Below, in pieces: positions 1 through 8,153 of a DNA stretch of 64,000 nt. Source of the DNA: WJMT01 sp964445575 (GTDB lineage Bacteria > Acidobacteriota > Aminicenantia > Aminicenantales > Aminicenantaceae). The notes beneath the pieces were generated by a model. The model was given only the letters and a program-made list of their open reading frames with translations, was not told the DNA's origin and searched no databases. The DNA is taken from NCBI GenBank assembly GCA_964445575.1, contig CAYULB010000001.1:142316-206315 (forward strand). Direction: 5' to 3'. The translations under genes were made by a program, and so were the position numbers. Position 1 is the stretch's first letter. Each line of letters begins with the position of its first letter.

Positions 1-1
1 T

Positions 2-580
2 TTAGGTGGATTTCTTGCAGCTATGTATGGAAGCAGTATTCAGCAGAAAAGGTCTTTTCTTGCAGACCAAAGAGGAAACAAGATCGGCAGTGACTGTTTC
101 ACATTGATAGACGACCCGTTCATAAAACGAGGTTTGGGAAGCCGGCTTTATGATGGAGATGGATTGGCTTCTCAAAAAAGAATCATGATTGAAGAAGGTG
201 TATTAAAGGACTTTTATATTGACTGGTATTACAGCCAAAAATTAGGTTGGGAACCCACCACTGGCAGCCCTTCTAATTTAGTTATCCCTGAAGGCAACCG
301 TTCCGTTAAAGAAATCATGAGAGACCTGGGTAGAGGAATATTCATAACTGGATTTATTGGAGGAAATTCAAATTCAACTACAGGGGACACTTCTATAGGA
401 ATCATTGGACAGCTTTTTGAAAGTGGTGAACCTGTCCAAGCTGTTTCTGAGATGAACATAGCTGGGAATCATCTCAAATTCTGGCAGAGGCTGGTGGAAA
501 CCGCAGACGATCCTTGGATTTATTCTTCATTTCGCACTCCCAGTCTTGTGTTTGAAGATGTCGTGGTTTCGGGTTTATAA
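2..580 (+). CDS. TldD/PmbA-family metallopeptidase, C-terminal part (5' end outside window)
   Basis: The reading frame is open from the first bases of the window, so the start lies upstream and only the last 192 or so residues are seen. The segment carries typical TldD/PmbA (TldE-like) landmarks: IDDPF followed by GLGSRLYDGDG, then a KLGWEPTTGSPSN stretch, GRGIFITGFIGGNSNSTTGD, and the closing VSEMNIAGN and SSFRTPSLVFEDV motifs. Family members are zinc-dependent peptidases, usually acting as a TldD-TldE heterodimer in the cytoplasm on unfolded or modified peptides. The metal-binding part would lie upstream and cannot be checked. A TldD partner would be expected just upstream. Confidence 0.85.
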   Translation, partial: LGGFLAAMYGSSIQQKRSFLADQRGNKIGSDCFTLIDDPFIKRGLGSRLYDGDGLASQKRIMIEEGVLKDFYIDWYYSQKLGWEPTTGSPSNLVIPEGNRSVKEIMRDLGRGIFITGFIGGNSNSTTGDTSIGIIGQLFESGEPVQAVSEMNIAGNHLKFWQRLVETADDPWIYSSFRTPSLVFEDVVVSGL

Positions 581-666
581 ATCTGCTCCCTTTTTTGTTT
601 TTTTGAAGTAGATTCAATAATTATTCTTGAAGTAAAAAAAAGAAAAGTGTATCCTTTTCTCAAAAA

Positions 667-1422
667 ATGGAAGAATATGACCCAGAAAAGCTGAACATGC
701 AGTTCAGGCACGCCAGAGCAGAGGAAGTTCTCAACTGGACAGTTGAGAAAATCTATCCGGATGCAGCTATGACTTCTTCCTTTCAGGCATCCGGGTTGGT
801 ATTGATACACATGATCCGAACAATCCAAGTGGATTTTCCCATTTATTTTATAGACACAGGTTATCATTTTCCGGAAACCCTGGAGTTTAAGGACAGATTG
901 ATCCATGAATGGGATTTGAACGTGATAGCAATTAAACCCCCACCTCTGAGAAGGAATTCATGGGCGGGAAATGGAGAGCCTCTTTATAAAAAAGATCCTG
1001 ATTTATGCTGCCGTTTGAACAAAGTGGATCCTCTAAAAAAAATTAAAAAGAAATTAAATATTTCAGCGTGGTTGTCTGCAGTAAGAAGAGACCAGAACTC
1101 AAATAGAGCTTTTTTTAACATGTTTATGTATGACCGAGAGGGTTATATGAGGATCCATCCATTGATTCACTGGAGTCGAGAGAAGGTATGGCAGTATATA
1201 TATTCCCATAAACTGCCTTTTCATCCCCTCTATGACCAGGGATACACTTCCATTGGCTGCTTTCCACCAGTTTGCACCACTAGAAATTTATTAGAAAAAG
1301 GTTCCAGAAGTGGGCGGTGGTCGGACACAAAAAAAACAGAATGCGGTCTTCATCTTGACCTGGTAAAAGAAGAAGAGGAGGCATGGATTCAGCAGCTTAA
1401 ATTAAGAAGGAAGAAAAAATGA
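667..1422 (+). CDS. CysH-type phosphoadenylyl/adenylyl-sulfate reductase
   Basis: A 251-residue protein of the PAPS/APS reductase family, which reduces activated sulfate to sulfite. Visible landmarks are the nucleotide-binding SSFQASG loop (about residues 37-43), FIDTGYHFPET (61-71), a CC pair at 114-115, a second cysteine pair at 198 and 203, and the C-terminal ECGLH catalytic motif (C226). The CC pair plus a second pair is the [4Fe-4S] signature of APS-type enzymes. Here the second pair is spaced CX4C (GCFPPVC) instead of the usual CX2C, which is odd. The gene overlaps the next one by 4 bp (ATGA), so the two are probably translated together. No strong ribosome binding site is seen before the ATG. 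Confidence 0.8.
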   Translation: MEEYDPEKLNMQFRHARAEEVLNWTVEKIYPDAAMTSSFQASGLVLIHMIRTIQVDFPIYFIDTGYHFPETLEFKDRLIHEWDLNVIAIKPPPLRRNSWAGNGEPLYKKDPDLCCRLNKVDPLKKIKKKLNISAWLSAVRRDQNSNRAFFNMFMYDREGYMRIHPLIHWSREKVWQYIYSHKLPFHPLYDQGYTSIGCFPPVCTTRNLLEKGSRSGRWSDTKKTECGLHLDLVKEEEEAWIQQLKLRRKKK

Positions 1423-2747
1423 ATAAAAAAAGAAAGAAATTTTATCTTGAATGCAACAGCTGTGGAGAAAAAATCGAGACTTTTGATACATGGTTTAAAA
1501 ACAGACAGAGATGCCCCAAATGTGGGGACAATAAAGCGGATGTTTTTTATACAGATGGGATGGCCCGTATTGAGGATTTGCTTCATGATAAAGATGTCTA
1601 TTTTTCAGGTTTATGGCGTTACTTTGATTACTTGCCGCTGAATAAAAAAGAAAATATTGTAAGCTGTGGAGAAGGACTTGTTCCCATTGATAGATGGAGG
1701 TTTTTAGAAAGATTTGCTGAAGAAAATTATGGAATCACGTTAAAGGTGTTTGCTCATAGACATGACGATAATTTTGCTACCGGGACTTTTAAAGATTTAG
1801 CAGGTTCCATGATAGCCAGTGTGCTCAAAGAAAACGGGATTAAGACTTATGTAACAGCTTCTACCGGAAATGTGGGAGTGGCTTATGCTCGTTATCTGGC
1901 TGCAGCCGACATCACTTTATATGCCTTTATTCCCAATAATTCTTCCCATGCCCAGGAAGCAGAGATAGGTTGTTTTGGCCAGAAAGTTTTCAGAGTGAAT
2001 GGAGATTATCAGGCTGCCAAAGAATTGGCTCATGAGTTTTCAAGAAAAAATGGGATACTTCTGGCTGCTGGGAATTTTGATCCCATGAGAATTGAAGCTA
2101 AAAAGACCATGGTTTATGAGTGGCTGCGCTTAATGCTGGATTTCCCCACTGTTTACATCCAAGCTCTTAGCGGAGGGACAGGGCCTTTAGGGATTGCCAA
2201 AGCATGCCGGGAACTTGAAGGCATGGAAATTTTTAAAAGAATGCCCCGCTTTATACTTACTCAAACAGATAAATGCGCTCCCATGGCAGATGCTTGGGCG
2301 GAGGCAAAGAAAAAGGGATTTCCCGAAGGATGGGAAAAATCTTATCCCATATACCATGACCCTGAGACCATTATCCCTACCTTGGCAACAGGATATCCCA
2401 AGACCTATCCTATTGTCAGTAAATTAGTCTATCAAAGCGGGGGAGAAATAAATGATTTTCCAGAAGTAGACACCATTCCGGTGACACGTTTGATAGCCTA
2501 TGAGTCAGCTGTAAGAATAGGGCCTGCTGCAGCCATAGCTGTAGGTGGATTTTTTAGGTCTTTAAGTGACAGTCTCTTAAAGGATGGCGATGTGGTTATT
2601 ATCAATATAGGGGAAGGGATAAGAAGAGCACCGGGCTTTATGTCGAAATTAATTTACAGCACAACCAGGGTGGATACCATAGAAGACTGCAAACTTATGG
2701 ACAGAGAAAAATACAAAAAGAAGCTCTGGGAAGATATTATCAAATAA
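1419..2747 (+). CDS. Threonine-synthase-like PLP enzyme with N-terminal zinc ribbon
   Basis: A 442-residue fold-type II PLP enzyme. An N-terminal zinc-ribbon-like segment has C12-x2-C15 and C32-x2-C35. The PLP lysine is probably K125 in TGTFKDLAGS. SGGTGPLG fits the phosphate-binding loop. It belongs to the threonine synthase family, which also includes cysteate synthase of methanogens. No hom or thrB is nearby; instead the gene overlaps the CysH gene by 4 bp. This linkage to sulfite production makes a sulfur-related role (sulfite or sulfide incorporation into a phosphorylated amino acid) worth considering, but ordinary threonine synthase cannot be excluded. The stop is only 3 bp from the end of the convergent gene. 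Confidence 0.7.
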   Translation: MNKKRKKFYLECNSCGEKIETFDTWFKNRQRCPKCGDNKADVFYTDGMARIEDLLHDKDVYFSGLWRYFDYLPLNKKENIVSCGEGLVPIDRWRFLERFAEENYGITLKVFAHRHDDNFATGTFKDLAGSMIASVLKENGIKTYVTASTGNVGVAYARYLAAADITLYAFIPNNSSHAQEAEIGCFGQKVFRVNGDYQAAKELAHEFSRKNGILLAAGNFDPMRIEAKKTMVYEWLRLMLDFPTVYIQALSGGTGPLGIAKACRELEGMEIFKRMPRFILTQTDKCAPMADAWAEAKKKGFPEGWEKSYPIYHDPETIIPTLATGYPKTYPIVSKLVYQSGGEINDFPEVDTIPVTRLIAYESAVRIGPAAAIAVGGFFRSLSDSLLKDGDVVIINIGEGIRRAPGFMSKLIYSTTRVDTIEDCKLMDREKYKKKLWEDIIK

Positions 2748-2750
2748 AAA

Positions 2751-3341
2751 TCAATAAAGTCTTTCTACAATAGAAAGAACAGAAAGACAGTGATATCTGG
2801 TAATGGAGTTTTTATTAACACAGGTGGCCCTTTCCACAATCAGAATACCTAAAGGGTAGTCTTTCCATGTATAGAGATACAGGTCATTTTGGGAGTTGGT
2901 AATGGATGCAAGTTCCTTAGCACCTGTTTTGAGTTCAGGCAGCCCCAGTTCTCTTAGGACCTTATTTAAAGACGAGGGGTCTTCCAGGTGGAAATAGCGG
3001 CGTGACGGTTCCATTTTAAGATCTAATTTAGGCTTTGGGTTTTGAAAGATATATCTTGTATAACCTTCTCTAGGTTTATGATGTCCTTTTTCAACAGTGT
3101 AAACAAGCTGGGATTCTTTTTTTGGGAAAAGATATGATTTTACCTCTGAGAGTGTGATTTTTTTCGCATCACTCTGGTTTAAATAAAGAAGACCCAACAT
3201 GAGAAAAAGGAAGAGAATAGCTCCTCTGATGAAATTTTCCTTCTCTCCTTTTATCCATATTTTTATAAGCCAGAAACAAGAAAGAAGAAGAAGAAAGGCC
3301 AGAACATCTGGGAGAGTGATCGAAGAGATAAATTCTTTCAT
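2751..3341 (-). CDS. Hypothetical membrane protein with two N-terminal TM helices
   Basis: A 196-residue protein not recognised as a named family. Two hydrophobic segments (about residues 10-27 and 38-54) separated by a basic loop put the C-terminal 140 residues on one face of the membrane. The soluble part has no recognisable catalytic motif. It ends 3 bp from the threonine-synthase-like gene, tail to tail. No clear Shine-Dalgarno precedes the ATG, so the exact start is uncertain. Confidence 0.55.
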   Translation of the reverse strand: MKEFISSITLPDVLAFLLLLSCFWLIKIWIKGEKENFIRGAILFLFLMLGLLYLNQSDAKKITLSEVKSYLFPKKESQLVYTVEKGHHKPREGYTRYIFQNPKPKLDLKMEPSRRYFHLEDPSSLNKVLRELGLPELKTGAKELASITNSQNDLYLYTWKDYPLGILIVERATCVNKNSITRYHCLSVLSIVERLY

Positions 3342-3369
3342 TTGTATGGCTATTAAATTTTATTAAAAA

Positions 3370-3993
3370 TTAGCGCGAAAATATTTTGTCTAGTTCTTTA
3401 AGAAGATCAAGGTTTTGCTCAACTACTACCAAGGGTATATTTTTATTTTCAGCGATTAAAGTGAAGCGTCCGTCTTGGTTTCCTTCTTTGTTAATCACAA
3501 GAATGTCAGAATGAGGAGCAACCGCATCTATGCTCAACTCGTCTGTGTTATCTCCAGGAGCAGCTCCTCGGGCTCTCCTTTTCATCCCCTCGATATGAGC
3601 TCCTATGATGGTTATGCCCTGGTTTTGAGCTTCCTCAATAAGGGATTCTATTCTTGATAGTTCATCCTCCATGGATATACCTGCTGCGCCCATGCCTTTA
3701 AGGCTTGCTCCCATCACAATAATCAGTGATTTATAGGGAGCCCCGGATTCTTTTGCTGAAACCAATTCTTCAGCTTCAGCCTGCATAAGGGCTGTGTAGG
3801 CTGGGTTGGGATTCTCAAAACCAATTTTCATAAATATGACTTTTATCATGGTAGCTCCTGGACTTTGGCCGCATGATGTAATCAGTGCCGGCAGCTCAGC
3901 CTTAGGTGCTTCTGTGCTGCTGCACAAAAGAGAGGAAAACAAGAATAAAAAGAGGAGGTATGATAAAAAGATTTTTTTGAATGCATTGTGCAT
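3370..3993 (-). CDS. Exported lipoprotein-like hypothetical protein (possibly DUF6305-like)
   Basis: The start at 3993 is chosen because AGGAG lies 6 nt upstream; an upstream in-frame ATG at 4053 would add an implausible leader. The N-terminus is a classic signal sequence ending in a possible lipobox (SSLLCSS). The mature part begins PALITSCGQSPGATMIKV, resembling uncharacterised exported proteins I associate with DUF6305; that assignment is from memory and tentative. The rest alternates strands and helices (LIIVMGASLKGMGAAGIS, LVVVEQNLDLL), like a small Rossmann-type domain. No catalytic residues are identifiable. Repeat copy A lies directly upstream. Confidence 0.55.
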   Translation of the reverse strand: MHNAFKKIFLSYLLFLFLFSSLLCSSTEAPKAELPALITSCGQSPGATMIKVIFMKIGFENPNPAYTALMQAEAEELVSAKESGAPYKSLIIVMGASLKGMGAAGISMEDELSRIESLIEEAQNQGITIIGAHIEGMKRRARGAAPGDNTDELSIDAVAPHSDILVINKEGNQDGRFTLIAENKNIPLVVVEQNLDLLKELDKIFSR

Positions 3994-4076
3994 GATAAAC
4001 TCCTGGTTGGGATTTTCATTATAAAATTTAATATTAAATAGCCCCCATGTCAAATAATAACAAAGCTTATATCTAT

Positions 4077-4329
4077 CCTGAACTATTCATAAAAAAATGG
4101 CGATGTTTTTATTATTAATTTATTTCCAGCGATTTACAAGATTTTTTCAAGAACAATGCCTTGAACATTTTTTCTGTTTGTATTTTTTATATTAATCGCC
4201 ATTTTTTTACCATTAAGGCAAGCCGATCTCACTGCATCTGCTTCGTTACAGGGCATTCGTAGTGAAAGACCACGACTTCATGCCCAGTGCCTTGCATCTG
4301 CAGCAACCTCGACTTGTGAATAATCCAGG
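4077..4329 (+). mobile_element. MITE-like repeat, copy A (253 bp)
   Basis: One of three exact 253-bp copies in the window. The left end reads CCTGAACTATTCAT and the right end, on the other strand, CCTGGATTATTCAC, giving imperfect terminal inverted repeats. Inside, AAAAAAATGGCGAT near the left end is mirrored by ATCGCCATTTTTTTA about 120 bp later. The flanks carry TCTAT on both sides, consistent with a 5-bp target duplication. There is no coding capacity, so it would depend on a transposase in trans. Confidence 0.8.
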
Positions 4330-4692
4330 TCTATTAAATTTTTTTATTCAACTATCCGTGCTGCCGGCCTAACTCCTTTGCCTTCTCGTTTCATGTCGCC
4401 GGGTTCTTCCCGCTTTTTCTCCCCTTGCTTTCAATCTTTTAACCATTTCTGGAAATTGAACTGATATGTGTGTTCATGGGTATAATAGCATTAAACTTAT
4501 CAGATACCCCTAAGGGAACATGAGGCATTGAATGGTTTCTTGAGCTCAATTCTATCATGAGCCAGGGAATTTTTCTAACTTTAGCTTGGAGGGGGTAAAA
4601 GATAATTTAGAAATCTCTTGACACAACTCAAAATAAGAAATAACCTATACGTACACTGATGGATTAAATAAAAGTGAACGTAAAGGAATAAT
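4330..4692. other. Intergenic region between repeat A and the MerR gene
   Basis: About 360 bases without a supported gene. The left half is C/T-rich and featureless. The right half holds the candidate promoter at 4618-4646 and the ribosome binding site AAGGA before the ATG at 4693. No RNA gene or terminator was recognised. Confidence 0.5.
4618..4646 (+). promoter_or_regulatory. Candidate sigma-70 promoter for the MerR/radical SAM operon
   Basis: A perfect TTGACA (4618-4623), a 17-nt spacer and a weak -10 TAACCT (4641-4646), about 45 nt before the MerR-like start codon. The palindrome TACGTA lies just downstream and could belong to an operator. MerR regulators usually bind inside the spacer of their own or target promoters, so autoregulation is plausible but not shown. 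Confidence 0.45.
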
Positions 4693-5412
4693 ATGGATCA
4701 AAAAATGATGTTGAAATATGAATTTCTGGAAAAGGCAAAGATAAAGGAGTCAGAACTTAAACAGTGGCAGGACTTAAGATTAATAAAGCCAGAGGGGATA
4801 ACAAGCGGAGATGTTCCTTTTTTCACCAAAGATGCTCTTGAGAAGGCCCTAAAAATCAAGGATCTTGTTAATATAGGTTATGAGTTTAAGGATATTCAGA
4901 GAATAATCAAAAAAGTAGGATTTCCCGGAGAAAACAACCAAGTCAAGAAGCTAGATAAAGGGAATAAATATTTGACGGTGGGAATGCTTGGAGAAAGCGT
5001 GGGAGTGAGTTCCCGAACCATTAAGTATTGGGAGGACAAGGGAATCATAGAACCTGATATGCGAAGCGATGGCGGATTTCGTCTCTATTCAGATTCTTAT
5101 ATTTATCTATGCAAATTGATCAAAGACATGCAGCTTTTTGGATACTCGCTGGAAGAAATAAAAGAATCCTCTGACTTATTTCGTGATTTCTTAGTTATCA
5201 ACAGAGGTCTTGAGAATTGTTCACCTAAAGAGGTCGAAGCAAAACTGAATGTCATGTTAGAGAGAATTGAAAAGCTATATAAAAAGATGGATCAGTTTAA
5301 GAAGGGTATTGATAGATGGGAAGAACTTTTGAATAAGAAAAAAAAGGAAATCATGTCCCTGAAAAACCAGAATAAAAAAAGACATAAATCAAAAAGGAAG
5401 CAAAAAAAATGA
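4693..5412 (+). CDS. MerR-family regulator with two tandem HTH domains
   Basis: 239 residues. The first 75 or so form a degenerate MerR-like winged helix (FLEKAKIKESELKQWQD, then EFKDIQRIIKK). Residues about 92-160 form a canonical second one (TVGMLGESVGVSSRTIKYWEDKGII, then GFRLYSDSYIYLCKLIKDM). A long basic coiled-coil tail follows (about 180-239). Tandem MerR domains within one chain are unusual, since classic members dimerise through the coiled coil. The gene overlaps the following radical SAM gene by 4 bp, so that enzyme is its likely regulatory target or partner. No effector-binding domain is recognisable. Confidence 0.75.
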   Translation: MDQKMMLKYEFLEKAKIKESELKQWQDLRLIKPEGITSGDVPFFTKDALEKALKIKDLVNIGYEFKDIQRIIKKVGFPGENNQVKKLDKGNKYLTVGMLGESVGVSSRTIKYWEDKGIIEPDMRSDGGFRLYSDSYIYLCKLIKDMQLFGYSLEEIKESSDLFRDFLVINRGLENCSPKEVEAKLNVMLERIEKLYKKMDQFKKGIDRWEELLNKKKKEIMSLKNQNKKRHKSKRKQKK

Positions 5413-6845
5413 GTAAAATAATATTTATTGAACCTAAGGCGCCCAACCTTCATATATACTCCCAGTTTAAGCTCCCTCGATTGGGCCTTTATATTCTGGC
5501 TGCTCACATGAAAAGAAGAGGCTGGGACGCTGAAGTGATCTATGAAGAAACAGAAAATATCGATTATTCTCGTTTTGAATCAGTGGATTTGGTAGGAATT
5601 TCCACCATCACCTCTACAGCTCCCAGGGCCTATAAAATTGCAGACAGGATTCGGGAGAAACAAATCCCTGTTATAATGGGAGGACCTCATGTGACGTTTC
5701 TGTCTGAAGAAGCTCTTGAGCATGCTGATTTTTTGATCCGAGGGGAAGGGGAGAATGCATTGATGAAATTCATAGATTCTTGGGAAGGAGATAAGGATTA
5801 TTCTCTGGTTCCTAATCTATCCTACAGAAAGGATGGAAAGACTGTTCATAATCCCAAAGGTCCTGTTGTTGAGGACCTTGATGAGATTCCCTTTCCTGAT
5901 TTTGGCAAAAAATTCACCAAAGGTATTCAAAAAAGAAGACAGACTATACCTGTCCAGACATCACGGGGATGCCCGTTTAACTGTGAATTTTGTTCGGTTA
6001 CAGGTATGTTTGGGAAAAAATTTAGGTTCCGCTCCCCACAAAATGTTATCAAGGAACTTCGGTGTTACAATAGAAAGAACAACCATATCTTTTTTTATGA
6101 CGATAACTTTGCAGCAAATCGGAAGAGATTAAAACTCCTTCTGCAAGCTATGATAAAAGAAGACTTTAAATTTGACTGGTCAACTCAGGTAAGAGTGGAT
6201 ATTGCTAAGCATAAAGACCTCCTAAAGCTTATGTATAAAGCAGGCTGCCGTACTCTTTACATTGGATTGGAATCCGTCAATCCTCAAAGCCTCCTATCCA
6301 TAGAGAAAAAGCAAACCGTAGAGGAAATAAAATATGCAGTGAAAGTGATACAGAAGCATGGAATGCGTATCCACGGGATGTTTGTCTATGGTTTTGATGA
6401 TGATGACTGGGAGACGGTTAAAAAAACCATTAAGTTTGCCAAAAAAACAGGGATTTCTTCCTCCCAGTTTCTCATTCTTACTCCCCTTCCTGGTTCCAGG
6501 CTTTATAACAAGATGGTTTCTCAGGGCCGGCTTATCTTTAAAGACTGGTCTCTCTATGATGCTCATCACGTGGTTTACAAGCCAGCTAAATTCACGTTAA
6601 TGGCGCTTCAAAAAGCCCAGATAATAAGCCATAAAAAGTTCTATTCCCTGAAAAGGTCCATAAAAAAACTTTTTCAGTTTAAATGGATTGAGCTGGCTAT
6701 TGATCATTATGCTCGGAAGCTCAACCGGACGTGGGAGAAAAAGAATCAGACCTTCTTAAAGGCCATGGATATTCTGACCAGCAAAAAGAATGCCAGCATA
6801 AAACTTGATTTCAGGCAAAAGATTGAATTGGATCAAAAAGAATAA
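5409..6845 (+). CDS. B12-binding-domain radical SAM protein
   Basis: 478 residues. The N-terminal ~150 residues resemble a cobalamin-binding Rossmann domain (GISTITSTAPRAYKIAD, MGGPHVTFLSEEALEHADF, IRGEGE). The radical SAM cluster motif is CPFNCEFC (C188, C192, C195), and a TIM-barrel segment with YIGLESVNPQSL and GMFVYGFDDDDWE follows. Such enzymes perform methylations or rearrangements, often in lipid or natural-product pathways; the substrate cannot be deduced here. It is translationally coupled to the MerR regulator. The last 690 bp (6156-6845) form part of a direct repeat that recurs, with an internal deletion, at 20260. The 3' end overlaps a convergent beta-barrel gene remnant by 13 bp. 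Confidence 0.85.
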   Translation: MSKIIFIEPKAPNLHIYSQFKLPRLGLYILAAHMKRRGWDAEVIYEETENIDYSRFESVDLVGISTITSTAPRAYKIADRIREKQIPVIMGGPHVTFLSEEALEHADFLIRGEGENALMKFIDSWEGDKDYSLVPNLSYRKDGKTVHNPKGPVVEDLDEIPFPDFGKKFTKGIQKRRQTIPVQTSRGCPFNCEFCSVTGMFGKKFRFRSPQNVIKELRCYNRKNNHIFFYDDNFAANRKRLKLLLQAMIKEDFKFDWSTQVRVDIAKHKDLLKLMYKAGCRTLYIGLESVNPQSLLSIEKKQTVEEIKYAVKVIQKHGMRIHGMFVYGFDDDDWETVKKTIKFAKKTGISSSQFLILTPLPGSRLYNKMVSQGRLIFKDWSLYDAHHVVYKPAKFTLMALQKAQIISHKKFYSLKRSIKKLFQFKWIELAIDHYARKLNRTWEKKNQTFLKAMDILTSKKNASIKLDFRQKIELDQKE

Positions 6846-6992
6846 ACGAAGCCTCCAAGTACACACAATGCGGATTGGGCTGGATTCTGGTCCATATACT
6901 GATAGCGAGTGTTTAATAGAAAACCTAAAAAGGAATTAAAATGAATCTTCATTCCTAAACCCGCAAAAGCGGTCAAAGGATATTTTTTCTCG
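6156..6992. repeat. Long direct repeat, left copy (837 bp), flanking the heme island
   Basis: The sequence from 6156 to 6992 recurs in the same orientation at 20260-20664. The only difference I can see is a 432-bp deletion in the right copy. It covers the 3' part of the radical SAM gene, the short overlap and the 3' end of the convergent beta-barrel gene. The two copies bracket about 13.3 kb including the whole heme operon. Confidence 0.9.
6833..6992 (-). pseudogene. 3' fragment of beta-barrel protein gene (truncated duplicate)
   Basis: These 160 bases match exactly the last part of the intact beta-barrel gene at 20505-21131, encoding its final 50 or so residues (EKKYPLTAFAGLGMKI to GGFVYSF). 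Homology stops abruptly at 6992, where island sequence begins. There is no start or signal peptide in frame, so this is a remnant created by the duplication. Confidence 0.85.
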
Positions 6993-7139
6993 TGCCTCAA
7001 AATAATGAAAGAGAACACTGTAAGACACTGTGCGTTCCGGATGATGCTGGCGATAGATCTTGCTCATGGCAGGGACAGTGATTCAAAAAATGTGCCGGGA
7101 AGAAGAAATGACTAAATTCTTCTGATGACTGATAGTATT

Positions 7140-7176
7140 TGAGATAAAAATCAAGTAAGGACGAGCTTCAGTCCTT
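7140..7176 (-). terminator. Weak candidate terminator at the end of the heme operon
   Basis: A perfect 6-bp inverted repeat (AAGGAC at 7157-7162, GTCCTT at 7171-7176) overlaps the hemB stop codon. On the minus strand it is followed, after a few bases, by a T-rich stretch (TTGATTTTTATC). The stem is short and the T run is not immediate, so this is only a candidate. The remaining bases 6993-7139 show nothing recognisable. Confidence 0.3.
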
Positions 7177-8142
7177 TTCCCATTCGGCAAAACCCGCAGC
7201 AAAATAGGTGAGGATCATATCCGCTCCTGCCCGTTTAATGGAAGTAAGTGTTTCCCGAATAATTCTTTTTTCGTCCACCCATCCTTTGGAAGCAGCGGCT
7301 TTGATTAACGAATATTCCCCGCTGACATTATAGGCGGCGGTGGGAACTCTGAACGTATCTTTTAAGGTCCGGAGAACATCTAGGTAGGGGAGAGCCGGTT
7401 TAACCATTATGATGTCAGCTCCTTCCCCAAGGTCCAGCTCGACTTCCCGAATGGCTTCATCGGCGTTGGCCGGATCCATCTGATAGGAGTTCCGGTCGCC
7501 GAATTGAGGCGCGCTTTCGGCTGCGTCGCGGAAAGGCCCGTAAAAAGCCGATGCATATTTAGCGGCATAGGACATGATGGGTATATGGGAGAAACCATTG
7601 TCATCCAAAATATCCCGCACCGCTCCCACCCGGCCGTCCATCATATCCGAGGGGGCTATCATATCCGCACCGGCTTTGGCCTGGGATAAAGCCGTTTTGG
7701 AAAGTATCTCCAGAGTGGGGTCATTGAGTATCCGCCCGTTTTCTATCCAGCCGCAGTGCCCGTGAGAGGTGTATTCACACAAACATAGATCATTAATGAC
7801 AAGCAGAGCGGGAATTTCTTTTTTTATGGCAGCCGTGGTTTTTTGGATGATCCCTTCATCATTCCAGGCTTGGGTGGCTTTTTCATCTTTATGCTCGGGG
7901 ACTCCGAAAAGAATAACGGCTTTTATGCCCAAATCATAGATCCGTTTACATTCATCCACCAGTTCGGGAATGGAAAAACGGTATTGGCCGGGCATGGAAG
8001 GTATTTCCTCTTTGCGGGACAAGCCTTCCACCACAAACAGAGGCATGATCAGGTCGTTTAATTTTACTTTAGTCTCCCGAACCAAATCCCGCACATGCGG
8101 ATGTTCTCTCAATCTTCTCATTCTTATTTTCGGAAACATCAT
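7168..8142 (-). CDS. hemB: Delta-aminolevulinic acid dehydratase (porphobilinogen synthase)
   Basis: 324 residues, the usual length. It condenses two 5-aminolevulinate molecules to porphobilinogen in the cytoplasm. The catalytic lysines are visible at K195 (SYAAKYAS) and K248 (IIMVKPALPYLD). The zinc-binding cysteine pattern C120-x-C122-x7-C130 (LCLCEYTSHGHCG) marks the zinc-dependent class. The start at 8142 has AAGGAG 6 nt upstream, inside the end of the preceding receiver gene. It is the last gene of the minus-strand heme operon. Confidence 0.95.
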   Translation of the reverse strand: MMFPKIRMRRLREHPHVRDLVRETKVKLNDLIMPLFVVEGLSRKEEIPSMPGQYRFSIPELVDECKRIYDLGIKAVILFGVPEHKDEKATQAWNDEGIIQKTTAAIKKEIPALLVINDLCLCEYTSHGHCGWIENGRILNDPTLEILSKTALSQAKAGADMIAPSDMMDGRVGAVRDILDDNGFSHIPIMSYAAKYASAFYGPFRDAAESAPQFGDRNSYQMDPANADEAIREVELDLGEGADIIMVKPALPYLDVLRTLKDTFRVPTAAYNVSGEYSLIKAAASKGWVDEKRIIRETLTSIKRAGADMILTYFAAGFAEWEKD

Positions 8143-8153
8143 GATATACTCCT

